A DNA stretch of 64,000 nucleotides from Pigmentibacter ruber (lineage in GTDB: Bacteria; Bdellovibrionota_B; Oligoflexia; Silvanigrellales; Silvanigrellaceae), in contig NZ_WSSC01000003.1 of NCBI RefSeq assembly GCF_009792895.1, positions 186,001-250,000 of the forward strand, written 5' to 3'. Position numbers and translations under genes: made by a program. Below, piece by piece: positions 53,622-63,580 of the stretch (position 1 is the first letter of the stretch; each line of letters opens with the position of its first letter). The notes beneath the pieces are model-generated. The model was not told the origin of the DNA, did no database searches, and was given only the letters and a program-made list of their open reading frames with translations.

Positions 53622-55472
53622 ATGTGTGGAGTAATTGGTTATATTGGAACAGGAGTCACCCCCGAATTTTTTTATAATGGATTAAAAAGATTAGAATATC
53701 GAGGCTATGATTCTGCAGGCATTGCTATGCTTGAAGCTAACAAAATTTATATTGAAAGAGCAGAAGGAAAACTTACAAATCTCCAAAAAAAACTGAGCAA
53801 TTTACCAAAATCAGCACATCTAGGAATAGGTCACACACGTTGGGCAACTCATGGAAAACCTACAGAACAAAATGCTCATCCGCATAGATCAGATAATATT
53901 ATTTTATTGCATAATGGAATTATTGAAAATTATAAAGAATTAAAAGAGTTTTTATTAACTAAAAATTATGTCTTTCAAAGTGAGACAGATACTGAAGTAG
54001 CTGCTCATTTATTAAATTATGAATTGAAAAAATTGAATAATAGTAACTCTGTCGAAGATAATATGAAAAAAGCAATTTTCTCATTAGTAAAACAAATTCG
54101 AGGAGCATTTGCTTTTGGAATAATATGTACTGACGAACCAGATACTTTGTATGTAGTTAAGTATGGTTCACCAATTGTATTAGGAATTGGTGAAAATGAA
54201 AATTATATGGCTTCAGGAATTGCAGCATTAGTAGATCATACTCGTGAAATAATTATTTTAGAAGATAATGAAATTGCTTTTTTGAAAAAAGATTCAATAA
54301 AAATTGTGAATTTTTCTGGAAATGAAATAACTAGAGAGCCTATAACAGTGAATTGGTCATCCAATATGCTCGATAAAAATGGATATGATCATTTCATGTT
54401 AAAAGAAATACACGAGCAGCCACAAGCAGTAGCTCAAACAATTAATGGGCGCATAGATAGAAATCAAGGTACTGTAGATTTAAAAGCTTATGGAATTCAT
54501 AAAATAAATTTAAAACAAATTGATAGAATTCAAATAATTGCTTGCGGAACAAGTTTTTATGTGAGTTGTTTGGCAAAGTACTATTTTGAGGAATTTACCC
54601 GAATTCCTGTAGAAGTTGATCTTGCAAGTGAATATCGCTATAGATCATCTACAGTAAATGAAAATACGCTATGTATTGCAGTTTCTCAGAGTGGAGAAAC
54701 CATTGATACTCTTCAAGCAATAAAATTTGCAAAAGAAAATAAGGCTAAAACACTTGCTATAGTAAACGCACCTGGAAGCAGCATTGCTCATGTCTGTGAC
54801 GATGAAAGTTTAATTTACGCAGGCCCAGAGATTGGAGTAGCAAGTACTAAAGCTTTATCAGCTCAATTATCTTCATTACTTCTATTAGCCTTGGGTATGG
54901 CGCAAGAGAAAAACAAAAAAGATAAAAACTATATCGCTAATTGCTTAGAAGATTTATCAAAAGTCCCAAGTTTAATAGAAAAAACACTTGCGCTATCAAA
55001 GCCAATTAAAGAAATTACTTTAAAATACCAGCATATGGATAATCTTTTATTTATTGGTAGAGGTCAGCAGTGGCCGGTAGCATTGGAAGGTGCATTAAAA
55101 TTAAAGGAACTCTCATATATTCATGCAGAAGGCTATGCAGCAGGAGAGTTAAAGCATGGTCCTATTGCTTTAATTGATGAAAATATGAGCGTAGTTTGTT
55201 TGGCTCCGAAAGATCAATATTATGAAAAAACAATTAGTAATATTGAAGAAATAAGGGCAAGAGGAGGAAAAATTCTTTCAATTGGAACGGAAGGTGATAC
55301 TTCTTTACAAGCTATTTCTGATGATTTTATTCCTGTAACAAAATGCTCTCATATTGCGTTACCTTTTTTAACTACAGTTCCAATGCATTTATTTGCTTAT
55401 TGGATAGCTGTTAGAAGAGGAAATGATGTAGATCAACCAAGAAATTTAGCTAAAAGTGTTACTGTAGAATAA
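53622..55472 (+). CDS. glmS: Glutamine-fructose-6-phosphate aminotransferase
   Basis: A 616-residue enzyme making glucosamine-6-phosphate from fructose-6-phosphate and glutamine, the entry to UDP-GlcNAc for peptidoglycan and lipid A. The glutaminase domain starts MCGVIGYIG, with nucleophile Cys2, and has HTRWATHG and HNGIIENYKELK. The isomerase part has two SIS domains with IACGTSFYVSC, AVSQSGETIDT, GVASTKALSAQ, RGQQWPVALEGALKLKELSYIHAEGY and the C-terminal LAKSVTVE with the sugar-binding Lys. The preceding gene supplies the UTP-dependent step. Confidence 0.98.
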   Translation: MCGVIGYIGTGVTPEFFYNGLKRLEYRGYDSAGIAMLEANKIYIERAEGKLTNLQKKLSNLPKSAHLGIGHTRWATHGKPTEQNAHPHRSDNIILLHNGIIENYKELKEFLLTKNYVFQSETDTEVAAHLLNYELKKLNNSNSVEDNMKKAIFSLVKQIRGAFAFGIICTDEPDTLYVVKYGSPIVLGIGENENYMASGIAALVDHTREIIILEDNEIAFLKKDSIKIVNFSGNEITREPITVNWSSNMLDKNGYDHFMLKEIHEQPQAVAQTINGRIDRNQGTVDLKAYGIHKINLKQIDRIQIIACGTSFYVSCLAKYYFEEFTRIPVEVDLASEYRYRSSTVNENTLCIAVSQSGETIDTLQAIKFAKENKAKTLAIVNAPGSSIAHVCDDESLIYAGPEIGVASTKALSAQLSSLLLLALGMAQEKNKKDKNYIANCLEDLSKVPSLIEKTLALSKPIKEITLKYQHMDNLLFIGRGQQWPVALEGALKLKELSYIHAEGYAAGELKHGPIALIDENMSVVCLAPKDQYYEKTISNIEEIRARGGKILSIGTEGDTSLQAISDDFIPVTKCSHIALPFLTTVPMHLFAYWIAVRRGNDVDQPRNLAKSVTVE

Positions 55473-55497
55473 TACTATTTATAATTGAAAGTTAAGT

Positions 55498-55962
55498 ATG
55501 AATAAAACTAAGTATAAAGAAATTATTGTACCTGAAAAAAAAAGAATTGTATTAATTGCTCATGATAATAAGAAAAAAGAATTACTAGATTGGGCTGTAG
55601 AACATAGTAATAAATTGGCTGATCATGAATTATTTGCAACTGGTACAACAGGAAAGTTATTAGAAAGAGAAACTGGGTTTAAAGTTACATGTTTTGAAAG
55701 TGGACCTTTAGGAGGAGATATGCAGGCTGGCGCTTATATTTCTGAAGGAAAATTAGATATGGTACTTTTCTTTTGGGATCCATTAGCAGCTCAGCCACAT
55801 GATCCAGATGTTCGAGCTTTACTTAGAGTGGCTGTTGTTTGGAATGTTCCCTTAGCCTGTAATAAAGCTTCAGCAGATTTTCTAATAAGTTCACCATTTT
55901 TTTCTAACTCATATAAAAGACACATCACTGATTTTTCTGGCTATAAAGGAAGAAGTGTCTAG
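55498..55962 (+). CDS. mgsA: Methylglyoxal synthase
   Basis: A 154-residue enzyme converting dihydroxyacetone phosphate to methylglyoxal. It shows IVLIAHDNKKKELLDW (17-32), ATGTTGKLL (47-55), the catalytic Asp74 in ESGPLGGDMQAGAYI, and FFWDPLAAQPHDPDVRALLRVAVVWNVPLACN with the active-site His. Length matches the E. coli protein (152). It follows glmS by 25 bp and ends the plus-strand run; an imperfect A/T-rich hairpin separates it from the convergent protease gene. Confidence 0.97.
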   Translation: MNKTKYKEIIVPEKKRIVLIAHDNKKKELLDWAVEHSNKLADHELFATGTTGKLLERETGFKVTCFESGPLGGDMQAGAYISEGKLDMVLFFWDPLAAQPHDPDVRALLRVAVVWNVPLACNKASADFLISSPFFSNSYKRHITDFSGYKGRSV

Positions 55963-55992
55963 TATTTTTATTTAGATAGAAAAATAATTTTT

Positions 55993-57888
55993 TTATCTAT
56001 TTAAATAGAATTTTTTCGAATTACTCGGATCCAGCATGTCATCCATAATATTATTTAATATTCTTGATCCATTATTTAAAGCATCTTCTTCTGTTGGTTT
56101 ATAAACATAATCAGCTAGAATTCCAATACCTTCAATATATTGTTCATATTTACTATTATTGTATCGTTTAATTTTATTCCAAGCGAAGCGAATTTCAGCA
56201 CCTTTTGGTAGAGGTTTTGCATTTGGAATCATAGTTGTTGAATGACCTTGTTCATCAATTACAACAGGAGTTAAAAAGTCATTCCATTCAATAACGTTTG
56301 CACCACCACCGCCAGTATGAGCTGTTTCACCATAAATTCTAGCTATTTTAAAATCCTTGAAAAGTGCGGCAAATATATCACAAGCAGAATAACAATTGCT
56401 ATTTGTCAAGACGGCAATAGGTTTTGTAGTTAAAATTGGTTTTAAAATTTCTGTTGTTTCTTTATTGTAATATGAAGGAAGTGAATCATTCTCATCACCA
56501 TCATACCTATCGCCTTCTTTTAAAAGTAATTCTCTTTTAATCACTAATTCTTTTGTAAATTTTCCATTAATTAATTTTTCCATTGAATATACTGTATCAA
56601 GTATAGGACTGGTAAGAGGATCAATAGTGTTTTTTCTGGAAATATATCTTGACATTTCTAAATTATAAAATGTTTCTTTGTTAGTTTCTGAAACTAGAGG
56701 CTTTACCAACATATTTGAAACAAATTGTGTAGTAAACATATTTGCTAATAATTGAGGATAGCTGCCATAACCACCGCCATTTCCTCTGATATCAAAAATA
56801 ACTCCTTCTATATTATCTTTATTATCTCTAATATATTTTCTTATAAAATTTACTTCCGCATTAATCTTTTCTCTTGCTTCAAGATAATTATAAAAGTCAT
56901 ATTCAGCACTAGGTATGAAATAATTCAAATGTATGAGCGCAAAGTTTTTTCCATTTCTTTGAATTTGTGTAATTGTAACATTTTCTTTTCCATTATTTCT
57001 ATTATTTATCACTTCATTACTATCTACTGATTTTGAATACTTAATTAAATTAGTTGCATTTGTAATACTTAAAGTATTTATATTCCGATTGTTACAAATA
57101 GGAGTATTTGCTTTCGTTTGTATCCAAGGGAATGTAAATTCATAAATTTGATTATCTTTTTTACTTCTAACCTCTATTGTGAAATTTCCTTCTGCTGGCT
57201 GCATATAGGAGCCATTTCTATTAAAAAAATTCTGCACAGCTCTAGTTCTAAAAGCATCTTCATTTGCTCCACGATAAAAAGCACCAATTTCTAATATTGC
57301 GGATTTTGTTGAATATTTTTTGGAAGATGATATTCCTTCTAGTCCGATATTCTTGATAGATAATATTTCATCACCTATATTTAATTTGTTATAGTTATTA
57401 TTTAATGTTTCATTTTCAAATGTTGCTTTATCATATTTTTGTGTGATTATTAATTTTTCATTTTCACCGTATTCATCATAAATAAGCTTTGTACTTAATG
57501 GAAAAGAAGAACTATTACAACGTGCTGGTATAGGATAAATAAATCCAGTATGCAAATCTCTTATATTCCTAAATATTTTCATAGATTCTGAAAGTAAAAC
57601 TTCTGAACTCATTTGGTTATTCAGTTTATTTGCCTCTTTTAATGCATCGTATTTATAGTCCGTTATTTTTTGCAATCTATTCACGTAAAAATCATTGAAA
57701 ACAGTTTTCACCGCAAATATTAAATTATCTTTTTCCTCATTAGTTAAATTTGGTAAAGCCCAATCACTTGATTTAGAAATTGATTTAGATTGAATATTTT
57801 GTTTTTCAAAATCCTGTTTGCTTTCTTTATTAGAACAAGAAAAAATAACTAATGAACTTAAAAAAAATAAACTTTTTTTGATTTTCAT
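55993..57888 (-). CDS. S41-family peptidase lipoprotein
   Basis: A 631-residue protein from ATG 57888, where AGGAG lies 5 bases upstream; a longer frame from 57927 lacks a site. The lipobox is VIFSC (Cys18). The tail-specific protease core shows VIFDIRGNGGGYGSY and LTNSNCYSACDIFAALF, with the serine nucleophile in YSACD, then YGETAHTGGGG. A PDZ-like segment (LNIGDEILSIKNIG) lies near 190. It probably trims envelope proteins from the periplasmic face. It shares the strand with the binding-protein and prkA genes but is separated from them by 87 bp. Confidence 0.87.
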   Translation of the reverse strand: MKIKKSLFFLSSLVIFSCSNKESKQDFEKQNIQSKSISKSSDWALPNLTNEEKDNLIFAVKTVFNDFYVNRLQKITDYKYDALKEANKLNNQMSSEVLLSESMKIFRNIRDLHTGFIYPIPARCNSSSFPLSTKLIYDEYGENEKLIITQKYDKATFENETLNNNYNKLNIGDEILSIKNIGLEGISSSKKYSTKSAILEIGAFYRGANEDAFRTRAVQNFFNRNGSYMQPAEGNFTIEVRSKKDNQIYEFTFPWIQTKANTPICNNRNINTLSITNATNLIKYSKSVDSNEVINNRNNGKENVTITQIQRNGKNFALIHLNYFIPSAEYDFYNYLEAREKINAEVNFIRKYIRDNKDNIEGVIFDIRGNGGGYGSYPQLLANMFTTQFVSNMLVKPLVSETNKETFYNLEMSRYISRKNTIDPLTSPILDTVYSMEKLINGKFTKELVIKRELLLKEGDRYDGDENDSLPSYYNKETTEILKPILTTKPIAVLTNSNCYSACDIFAALFKDFKIARIYGETAHTGGGGANVIEWNDFLTPVVIDEQGHSTTMIPNAKPLPKGAEIRFAWNKIKRYNNSKYEQYIEGIGILADYVYKPTEEDALNNGSRILNNIMDDMLDPSNSKKFYLNR

Positions 57889-57975
57889 AATTTCTCCTAT
57901 TATTTTAAAAAAGATATTACATTTCATTTCTAAAATATGTCAATCTTAAAAATAATTTTATTTAGAAATTATAAT

Positions 57976-58719
57976 TTACTTTTTATATCCATACTTTTTT
58001 TGAATACTTTTAATCTTTTCGCTATTTTTTATTTTATCAAAAGATTTTTCCAATGTAGATATTAAATTTTTATCTGTACTTTTGTTAAAAGCTAAATATA
58101 AACCAACTTCTTTTATTGTATATATAGGAACGAATGTTGTTTTATGTTCTTTTGCATGAAACAAACCTACTAATAACCCCGTTGCCCAAATATCAATTCT
58201 ATTTCTTTCTAATTTTGTTGGATTATACTTTTCTTCATTTACAAAATCTAAATTTTTATCTGCTTTGAAACCATTTTCTAATAGATAGTTAGAAAGAGCA
58301 CTTTGTTTATAAACTCCTACTAAGTATTTTTTTGCATCATCTAATTTATGAATTTTTATTTTGGAATTTTTTCTAGTAAAAAAACTCCAATCATTTTTTA
58401 TTAAAGGACCAATCCAGTAAAAAGAATTTTCTCTATCAGGAGTTCTTGCTAGCGAATATAAACCTATATCTTTATTTTTTGAAGCTGTATCCAAAGCTCT
58501 AGCCCAAGGAAGAATTTCTATGGAATAATTAATATGAGCATTTTTAAATATTTCCTCAACAATTTCGGTAGATATTCCTGTTACTTTATTATTTGGCCCT
58601 TCAAAATTATTTGGTGGTTTTTCTTCAGTATAAATTTTAATTTCATCAAATGAAAATGATTTATATTGAAGAAAAATTAAAGCTAATATTGTGAAGATAT
58701 AATTTATTTTTCTATACAT
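57976..58719 (-). CDS. Orphan family-3 solute-binding protein
   Basis: A 247-residue periplasmic binding protein with signal peptide (about 1-23). It shows the family-3 pattern: EEKPPNNFEGPNNKVTGISTEIVEEIF, ILPWARALDTA, GLYSLARTPDREN, and DIWATGLLVGLF in the second lobe. No permease or ATPase gene is adjacent; it lies directly downstream of prkA (10 bp). Stand-alone proteins of this type may bind amino acids or act as sensors. Confidence 0.83.
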   Translation of the reverse strand: MYRKINYIFTILALIFLQYKSFSFDEIKIYTEEKPPNNFEGPNNKVTGISTEIVEEIFKNAHINYSIEILPWARALDTASKNKDIGLYSLARTPDRENSFYWIGPLIKNDWSFFTRKNSKIKIHKLDDAKKYLVGVYKQSALSNYLLENGFKADKNLDFVNEEKYNPTKLERNRIDIWATGLLVGLFHAKEHKTTFVPIYTIKEVGLYLAFNKSTDKNLISTLEKSFDKIKNSEKIKSIQKKYGYKK

Positions 58720-58729
58720 ATATTGCTCT

Positions 58730-60985
58730 TTACTGTTTTTTTATATTATTTAGAAATATTAAGCTTTCCCAAGCGTTTTTTCTTGTATAGTTGAAATATT
58801 TTTCTAAATTATTAAATGTATTTTCACAGAGATTATAAACTTCTTTTGGCAATTTATTATAATCTTCACTACCGTGCATCATCATCGAGTTTTTAATTTT
58901 TTTAATTTCATCTTCTTTACTTTCATAAATTCTTTTTGAAATTGTAGTTAATTCTGCTTCAAAAACTTTTGAAAAATTTAATTCATCGTTTGGTCTTTCA
59001 ACTCTCCATGATGCAAGTTTTGCAACCAATCTTTCTCTTATCTCTCTTTTATTACCTGTAGCACCCATAAGAGATTCCATTTCTTCCATTATATTCTCAT
59101 TAGCTTCTTCATTTCTTCCAGTTATATCATTCTGTATTTTTTCTTTTTTAATAAATGCAGTCACGTTACGCATATATTTTTGAAGAGCATTTATGTACTG
59201 TTCTTCGTCATAAAAATTTAAAGCAGATAAAAACTCTTTGTGAAATTGTTGACTATATTGTATTTTTATATGCTTAATAAATTCACGATAGTCATGATAT
59301 CCTCCCCGCGGCTCAAATTGCAGATAATCATAAATCGTTCTATCTCTAGTCAATTTTTCAATTTCATCGAAAAGTGCAATTGCTGAAAGGGAATCATGCC
59401 TTTCATTTTGTGCTGCAAAATAAAGTAACATTTTCATTTCTCTAGGACTTGCACCAAATCTACCTTCATAAGCAACAGAACTTTGGCTTTCTTTCAGTAT
59501 TTCTTCGACATTTTTCTTCAATAGACCTTTTTCTGTTTCTGTAAATGTGTTTGATGGTTCATTTCCATCATATAATGCTTGTTTATCATAAGGATCTAGT
59601 CTAGCGATGATATTTCTAATTCCTGGATCATAATAATCAGGATCTGGTTGTCGTAACCTTGTTAAGACAGCCCATTTTGCAAGTAATGATAAGGAGTGAG
59701 GACCAATTTTTTTTGTTTTTTCAATAATTTTTATATCTTCTTCATATATTTTTTGCTCTAATTTAGCTGAAAGTAAGTAAGGAACTCTCACTAATTCAAA
59801 TCTTCCTTTAAATGAAGGCCAATCAGGTGAATTTTTAAAGGCATCTAGATGTTTTTCATTTGTACTTGCCATCATAATTAGATCCAAATCAGCTATTCCG
59901 CTTGGGAGATTAATACTCATTTTTTCAATAGTTGTTAACAGATATTTAAAGGCTTCTAAAGGTCGTTTTAGAAGATCTGCGAATTCAATAAATCCTCTAT
60001 TTGCATCAATCAATTCTCCTTGCGGTTCAAATATTCTTATATTTTGAAGGGCAGGGGGAATATTTTGAATATTTCTTTCCATAGTAATTTGTCTATCTTG
60101 AGCATCAATAGCCATTTGTGGTTCGACTGACGCAATTCCTACTCTATAACGACCGCTATAAAAAAATCTTTCGACTTGCACGTGTCTTAGTACTTTATCT
60201 AAATCTCCTTTGTAGGCAACAAGAAGAGAATCAAATATTTTTTTACTCTTTGCCCCTAACGCGCCTTCTTCAAGATAAATGGGTGTATCTTCAGGATACA
60301 TATTATTAATTGATATTTTTTTGAATAATTCAATGCGTTCTTTTTTAGGTAAAATAAAGATAGGATTTTCTTTCATTTCACTCACTATTTTGCACATAAT
60401 TTCGTCATCTTCTAAATGTGCAAACGTCTTATTTCCATTTTTTGTTGGAGGCTCGTCGCCAAATCCAATATGTTTATTAAAATTATCACCTAAACCGTCA
60501 TAACCAATTTTATCTGAAGGAAAAATCCAATTAAATTTATATACAACTCCATGCTCTGTTTTAGAATATTCTTCTAAAGCGTTAGCTATAGCTTCAGCGG
60601 TAGAGGATTTACTTGAACCATTTGGACCGTGGAGTAAAATAAGTTTATCAACTTTCCCTTGGCGCACAAATTGTTCTAAAACTCTATAAATACTTTCATG
60701 AGCTTCTTCTTGACCTGTAATTGCTGGTTTATTTTTCCCACGAATTCTTTCAAATAATTTAAAATGTCTTTTAGTAATATTATGAGCATATTTAACATCA
60801 CTTACACCAAAATATTTGAACATATCTAACATATATTCCGCAGAATTTCTTATTAATTTTCTTGGTTCTTTTATAAATACCTCTAGAAATTCATCATATG
60901 AAAGAATATATTTTTGCTCTTTAAATTCTCTTTTAACACTTTCTGAAACACTATTAAGCAGGTCTTTGGAGTGAGATGGTATCAT
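58730..60985 (-). CDS. prkA: PrkA-family serine protein kinase / AAA ATPase
   Basis: A 751-residue protein. The N-terminal PrkA domain has YILSYDEFLEVFIKEPRKLIRNSAEYM (27-53), then the AAA+ core with Walker A GPNGSSKSST (120-129), FIEFADLLKRPLEAFKYLL and MMASTNEKHLDAFKNSPDWPSFKGRFELVRVPY. The C-terminal PrkA domain follows, with GASPREMKMLL. E. coli YeaG is about 644 residues, so this copy has extra C-terminal sequence (LSALNFYDEEQYINALQKYM and beyond). Family members are linked to stress and starvation. The usual partners YeaH and SpoVR are not adjacent. Confidence 0.93.
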   Translation of the reverse strand: MIPSHSKDLLNSVSESVKREFKEQKYILSYDEFLEVFIKEPRKLIRNSAEYMLDMFKYFGVSDVKYAHNITKRHFKLFERIRGKNKPAITGQEEAHESIYRVLEQFVRQGKVDKLILLHGPNGSSKSSTAEAIANALEEYSKTEHGVVYKFNWIFPSDKIGYDGLGDNFNKHIGFGDEPPTKNGNKTFAHLEDDEIMCKIVSEMKENPIFILPKKERIELFKKISINNMYPEDTPIYLEEGALGAKSKKIFDSLLVAYKGDLDKVLRHVQVERFFYSGRYRVGIASVEPQMAIDAQDRQITMERNIQNIPPALQNIRIFEPQGELIDANRGFIEFADLLKRPLEAFKYLLTTIEKMSINLPSGIADLDLIMMASTNEKHLDAFKNSPDWPSFKGRFELVRVPYLLSAKLEQKIYEEDIKIIEKTKKIGPHSLSLLAKWAVLTRLRQPDPDYYDPGIRNIIARLDPYDKQALYDGNEPSNTFTETEKGLLKKNVEEILKESQSSVAYEGRFGASPREMKMLLYFAAQNERHDSLSAIALFDEIEKLTRDRTIYDYLQFEPRGGYHDYREFIKHIKIQYSQQFHKEFLSALNFYDEEQYINALQKYMRNVTAFIKKEKIQNDITGRNEEANENIMEEMESLMGATGNKREIRERLVAKLASWRVERPNDELNFSKVFEAELTTISKRIYESKEDEIKKIKNSMMMHGSEDYNKLPKEVYNLCENTFNNLEKYFNYTRKNAWESLIFLNNIKKQ

Positions 60986-61132
60986 TTCTTTTTTCTCCTA
61001 CTTTGAACTAAAAAAAAATGCTTCTTTCTGTTAACCTCTAATCATTCTCATGGAATGATAGAGGAAGAATTGATTTCTTGTAAGAGCGCGATCCCTCTTT
61101 GGATCGAATTATTTGTCGAAAGGGGTAAAGGG

Positions 61133-62464
61133 TTGAAAAAGAAATTTGTAATAGACACAAATGTGTTGCTATCTAATCCAAGTGCCATTTTCTCTTTTGA
61201 AGATAATGATGTGTACATTCCAATATCAGTAATTGAGGAACTAGACACTTTTAAAAAGGGTTTGAGTGAAACGGGAAGGAATGCTCGTCATTTTTCAAGA
61301 ATTCTTGATGATCTTCGAGAGAGAGGATCTTTAAGCAATGGTATACCTTTATTTGGAGACAAAAGAGATAGTGGTAAAGTTTATGTTGTTTTAGAGTCAG
61401 ATATGGCTCTATTGCCTACTCATTTTGAAAGAAAACCTGATAATTTAATACTAAGCGTTGCATTGATATTAAAAAAACAAGCAGCAAATATGCCAGTAAT
61501 TTTAATAACTAAGGACTCTAACCTGCGGATTAAAGCTGATGCATTAGGTGTTAGTGTTTCAGACTTTGAAGCTGATAAAGTTAACATAGAGGAGCTTTAC
61601 ACAGGAATAGTAGAATTTGAAGTTGAATCAGAAGTACTTAAAAAATATTTATCATCTGGTTCAGTTTCGTTAGAAGAATATGAACTCATGCCTAATCAGT
61701 ATGTTATTTTAAGAGATGCAAAAGATCCATTGCAGTTTGTTTATGGAAAATATGATCATGTTACGGGTAATTTAAAAAATTTAAATTTAGGTGGAAAAGA
61801 TTTTGTTTGGGGTATTTATCCAAGGAATTTAGAACAAAGTTTTGCTTTAGATTTACTATTAGACGATGATGTTAAGCTTGTTACTTTAGTTGGTACTGCA
61901 GGAACTGGTAAAACTTTACTAGCCATTGCAGCAGGATTAGAAAAAACAACTGATGAATCAAAATACCAAAAATTACTAGTTAGTAGACCTATTTTCCCTT
62001 TAGGTAGAGATGTAGGCTATTTGCCTGGTACTTTAGAAGAAAAACTAAATCCTTGGATGCAACCAATATTTGATAATTTAGAACTTTTACTTGGTGGTGT
62101 TTCTCAAGGAAGACAAAAAAGACTTTCTCAAAGTTATCATGAATTAATTAATCAAGGTATATTAGAGGTAGAACCACTTACTTATATTCGTGGACGTTCC
62201 ATACCAAATCAATACTTTATTGTTGATGAAGCACAAAATTTAACTCCACATGAAATTAAAACTATTTTGACTCGTGCTGGAGAAAATACAAAAATTATCC
62301 TAACAGGCGATCCTTATCAAATTGATAATCCTTATGTTGACGCAGCAAGTAATGGTTTAACTTATGTTGTAGAGAGAATGAAACAAGAAGCTATAGCAGG
62401 TCATGTTACTTTAGTCAAAGGGGAAAGATCTGCTTTGGCTACAATTGCTGCTAATTTATTATAA
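61133..62464 (+). CDS. PhoH-family ATPase with N-terminal PIN domain
   Basis: A 443-residue protein. I place the start at TTG 61133 because GGGG lies 7 bases upstream and it gives the family N-terminus KKKFVIDTNVLLSNP; an ATG at 61055 would add 26 residues without a ribosome-binding site. The PIN nuclease domain covers about 3-145 with acids in VIDTNVLL and VIEELD. The PhoH ATPase covers about 225-443, with Walker A GTAGTGKT (254-261), LPGTLEEKLNPWMQPI and DEAQNLTPHEIKTILTRAGENTKIILTGDP. Such proteins are RNA helicase/nuclease combinations. Confidence 0.93.
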   Translation: MKKKFVIDTNVLLSNPSAIFSFEDNDVYIPISVIEELDTFKKGLSETGRNARHFSRILDDLRERGSLSNGIPLFGDKRDSGKVYVVLESDMALLPTHFERKPDNLILSVALILKKQAANMPVILITKDSNLRIKADALGVSVSDFEADKVNIEELYTGIVEFEVESEVLKKYLSSGSVSLEEYELMPNQYVILRDAKDPLQFVYGKYDHVTGNLKNLNLGGKDFVWGIYPRNLEQSFALDLLLDDDVKLVTLVGTAGTGKTLLAIAAGLEKTTDESKYQKLLVSRPIFPLGRDVGYLPGTLEEKLNPWMQPIFDNLELLLGGVSQGRQKRLSQSYHELINQGILEVEPLTYIRGRSIPNQYFIVDEAQNLTPHEIKTILTRAGENTKIILTGDPYQIDNPYVDAASNGLTYVVERMKQEAIAGHVTLVKGERSALATIAANLL

Positions 62465-62484
62465 TAAAATATTAAATTTTTTTG

Positions 62485-63387
62485 CTAACTGTTTTTTGGG
62501 GGAGGGATAATACTCCCAAGAATAAGCTCAGAAATTCTTTCTAAATCATCTAAAGTATAATAACTTATTTCAATTTTTCCTTTGTTGGTATCACCTGTGA
62601 TTTTAACTTTTGTCCCCAAATGTCCTTTGTATTGATCACAAATATAACGAAGATCTGGGGAAATAGAATCAGTAAGTGTTTTATGAGGTTTGTCTAGCTT
62701 TAATGATTTAATTAATTCTTCAGCTTGTCTAACTGACAACTTTTTTTTGACTATAATTGAGTGAGCTTTTAGTTGCAGCTTGGAGTTGTCAATAGCACAT
62801 AACGCTCTTGCGTGACCTGCAGTAATAATCTTTAAATTAAGATCATCTAAAATTTTATCAGGAAGAGACAGTAGTCTTATAGTATTTGATATTGTCGCTC
62901 TATTTTTACCTATTCTGGATGCTAAGGTTTCTTGTGTATAATTGTGTTCGTCTAAAAGTTTTTTATATGTTTGTGCTTCTTCAACCGCAGATAAGGCTTC
63001 TCTTTGAATATTTTCAATAAGCGCTAGTTCTAAAGAAGAATGATCATTTAAGTCTCTTACAATACACGGTATTTTATCTAAGCCTGCAATTTGCGCTGCT
63101 TTCCAGCGTCTTTCACCAGCAATAATTTTAATTTTTTCGTTTTCATCTAACGATACGATAACTGGCTGCAATATTCCATAAGTTCTTATACTTTGTGCTA
63201 ATTCATCTAAGCTTTCAGGATCAAAATAAGTTCTTGGTTGTTCTTCTAAGGGTTCTATATTGTTTATAGGTATATATTCAATTACTTGATTTTGATAATA
63301 GTTTTTTGAGGTACCATGGAATTTATGGTTGAATGTAACAGGTTTATTTTTATCTAGTTTTAATAAGTCATTGCTATTGAGAGGCAT
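62485..63387 (-). CDS. parB: Chromosome-partitioning protein ParB
   Basis: A 300-residue CTP-dependent clamp that loads at parS. The N-terminal nuclease-like domain shows LEEQPRTYFDPESLDELAQSIRTYGILQPVIV, IIAGERRWKAAQIAG (CTP/arginine patch) and ALIENIQREALSAVEEA. The helix-turn-helix is around TQETLASRIGKNRATISNTIRLLSLP, and GHARALC follows. The C-terminal dimer domain contains LDDLERISELI. Its parS site lies about 105 bp upstream. No parA gene is visible next to it, which is unusual. Confidence 0.96.
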   Translation of the reverse strand: MPLNSNDLLKLDKNKPVTFNHKFHGTSKNYYQNQVIEYIPINNIEPLEEQPRTYFDPESLDELAQSIRTYGILQPVIVSLDENEKIKIIAGERRWKAAQIAGLDKIPCIVRDLNDHSSLELALIENIQREALSAVEEAQTYKKLLDEHNYTQETLASRIGKNRATISNTIRLLSLPDKILDDLNLKIITAGHARALCAIDNSKLQLKAHSIIVKKKLSVRQAEELIKSLKLDKPHKTLTDSISPDLRYICDQYKGHLGTKVKITGDTNKGKIEISYYTLDDLERISELILGSIIPPPKNS

Positions 63388-63493
63388 TTCATTCTCCTAC
63401 AGTGAATAGAGACCTTAAATCTGAAAACTTTTTTTTCAAGAGAAAATGAGTTTTTTCTTATTTTCTTAGTAGATTCATTATATTAAATAAAAA

Positions 63494-63509
63494 TGTTTCA
63501 CGTGAAACA
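63494..63509. other. parS: parS centromere site
   Basis: TGTTTCACGTGAAACA is a perfect 16-bp palindrome matching the bacterial parS consensus. It lies between the parB start codon and the downstream solute-binding gene. No second exact copy was noticed in the window, including the oriC region. Confidence 0.95.
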
Positions 63510-63580
63510 TTTTTAAATATTTTCTATTGAATCTATTTTAAGTCGTAATCGATAATTTTAACAAGATTTGAAAAATGTCG

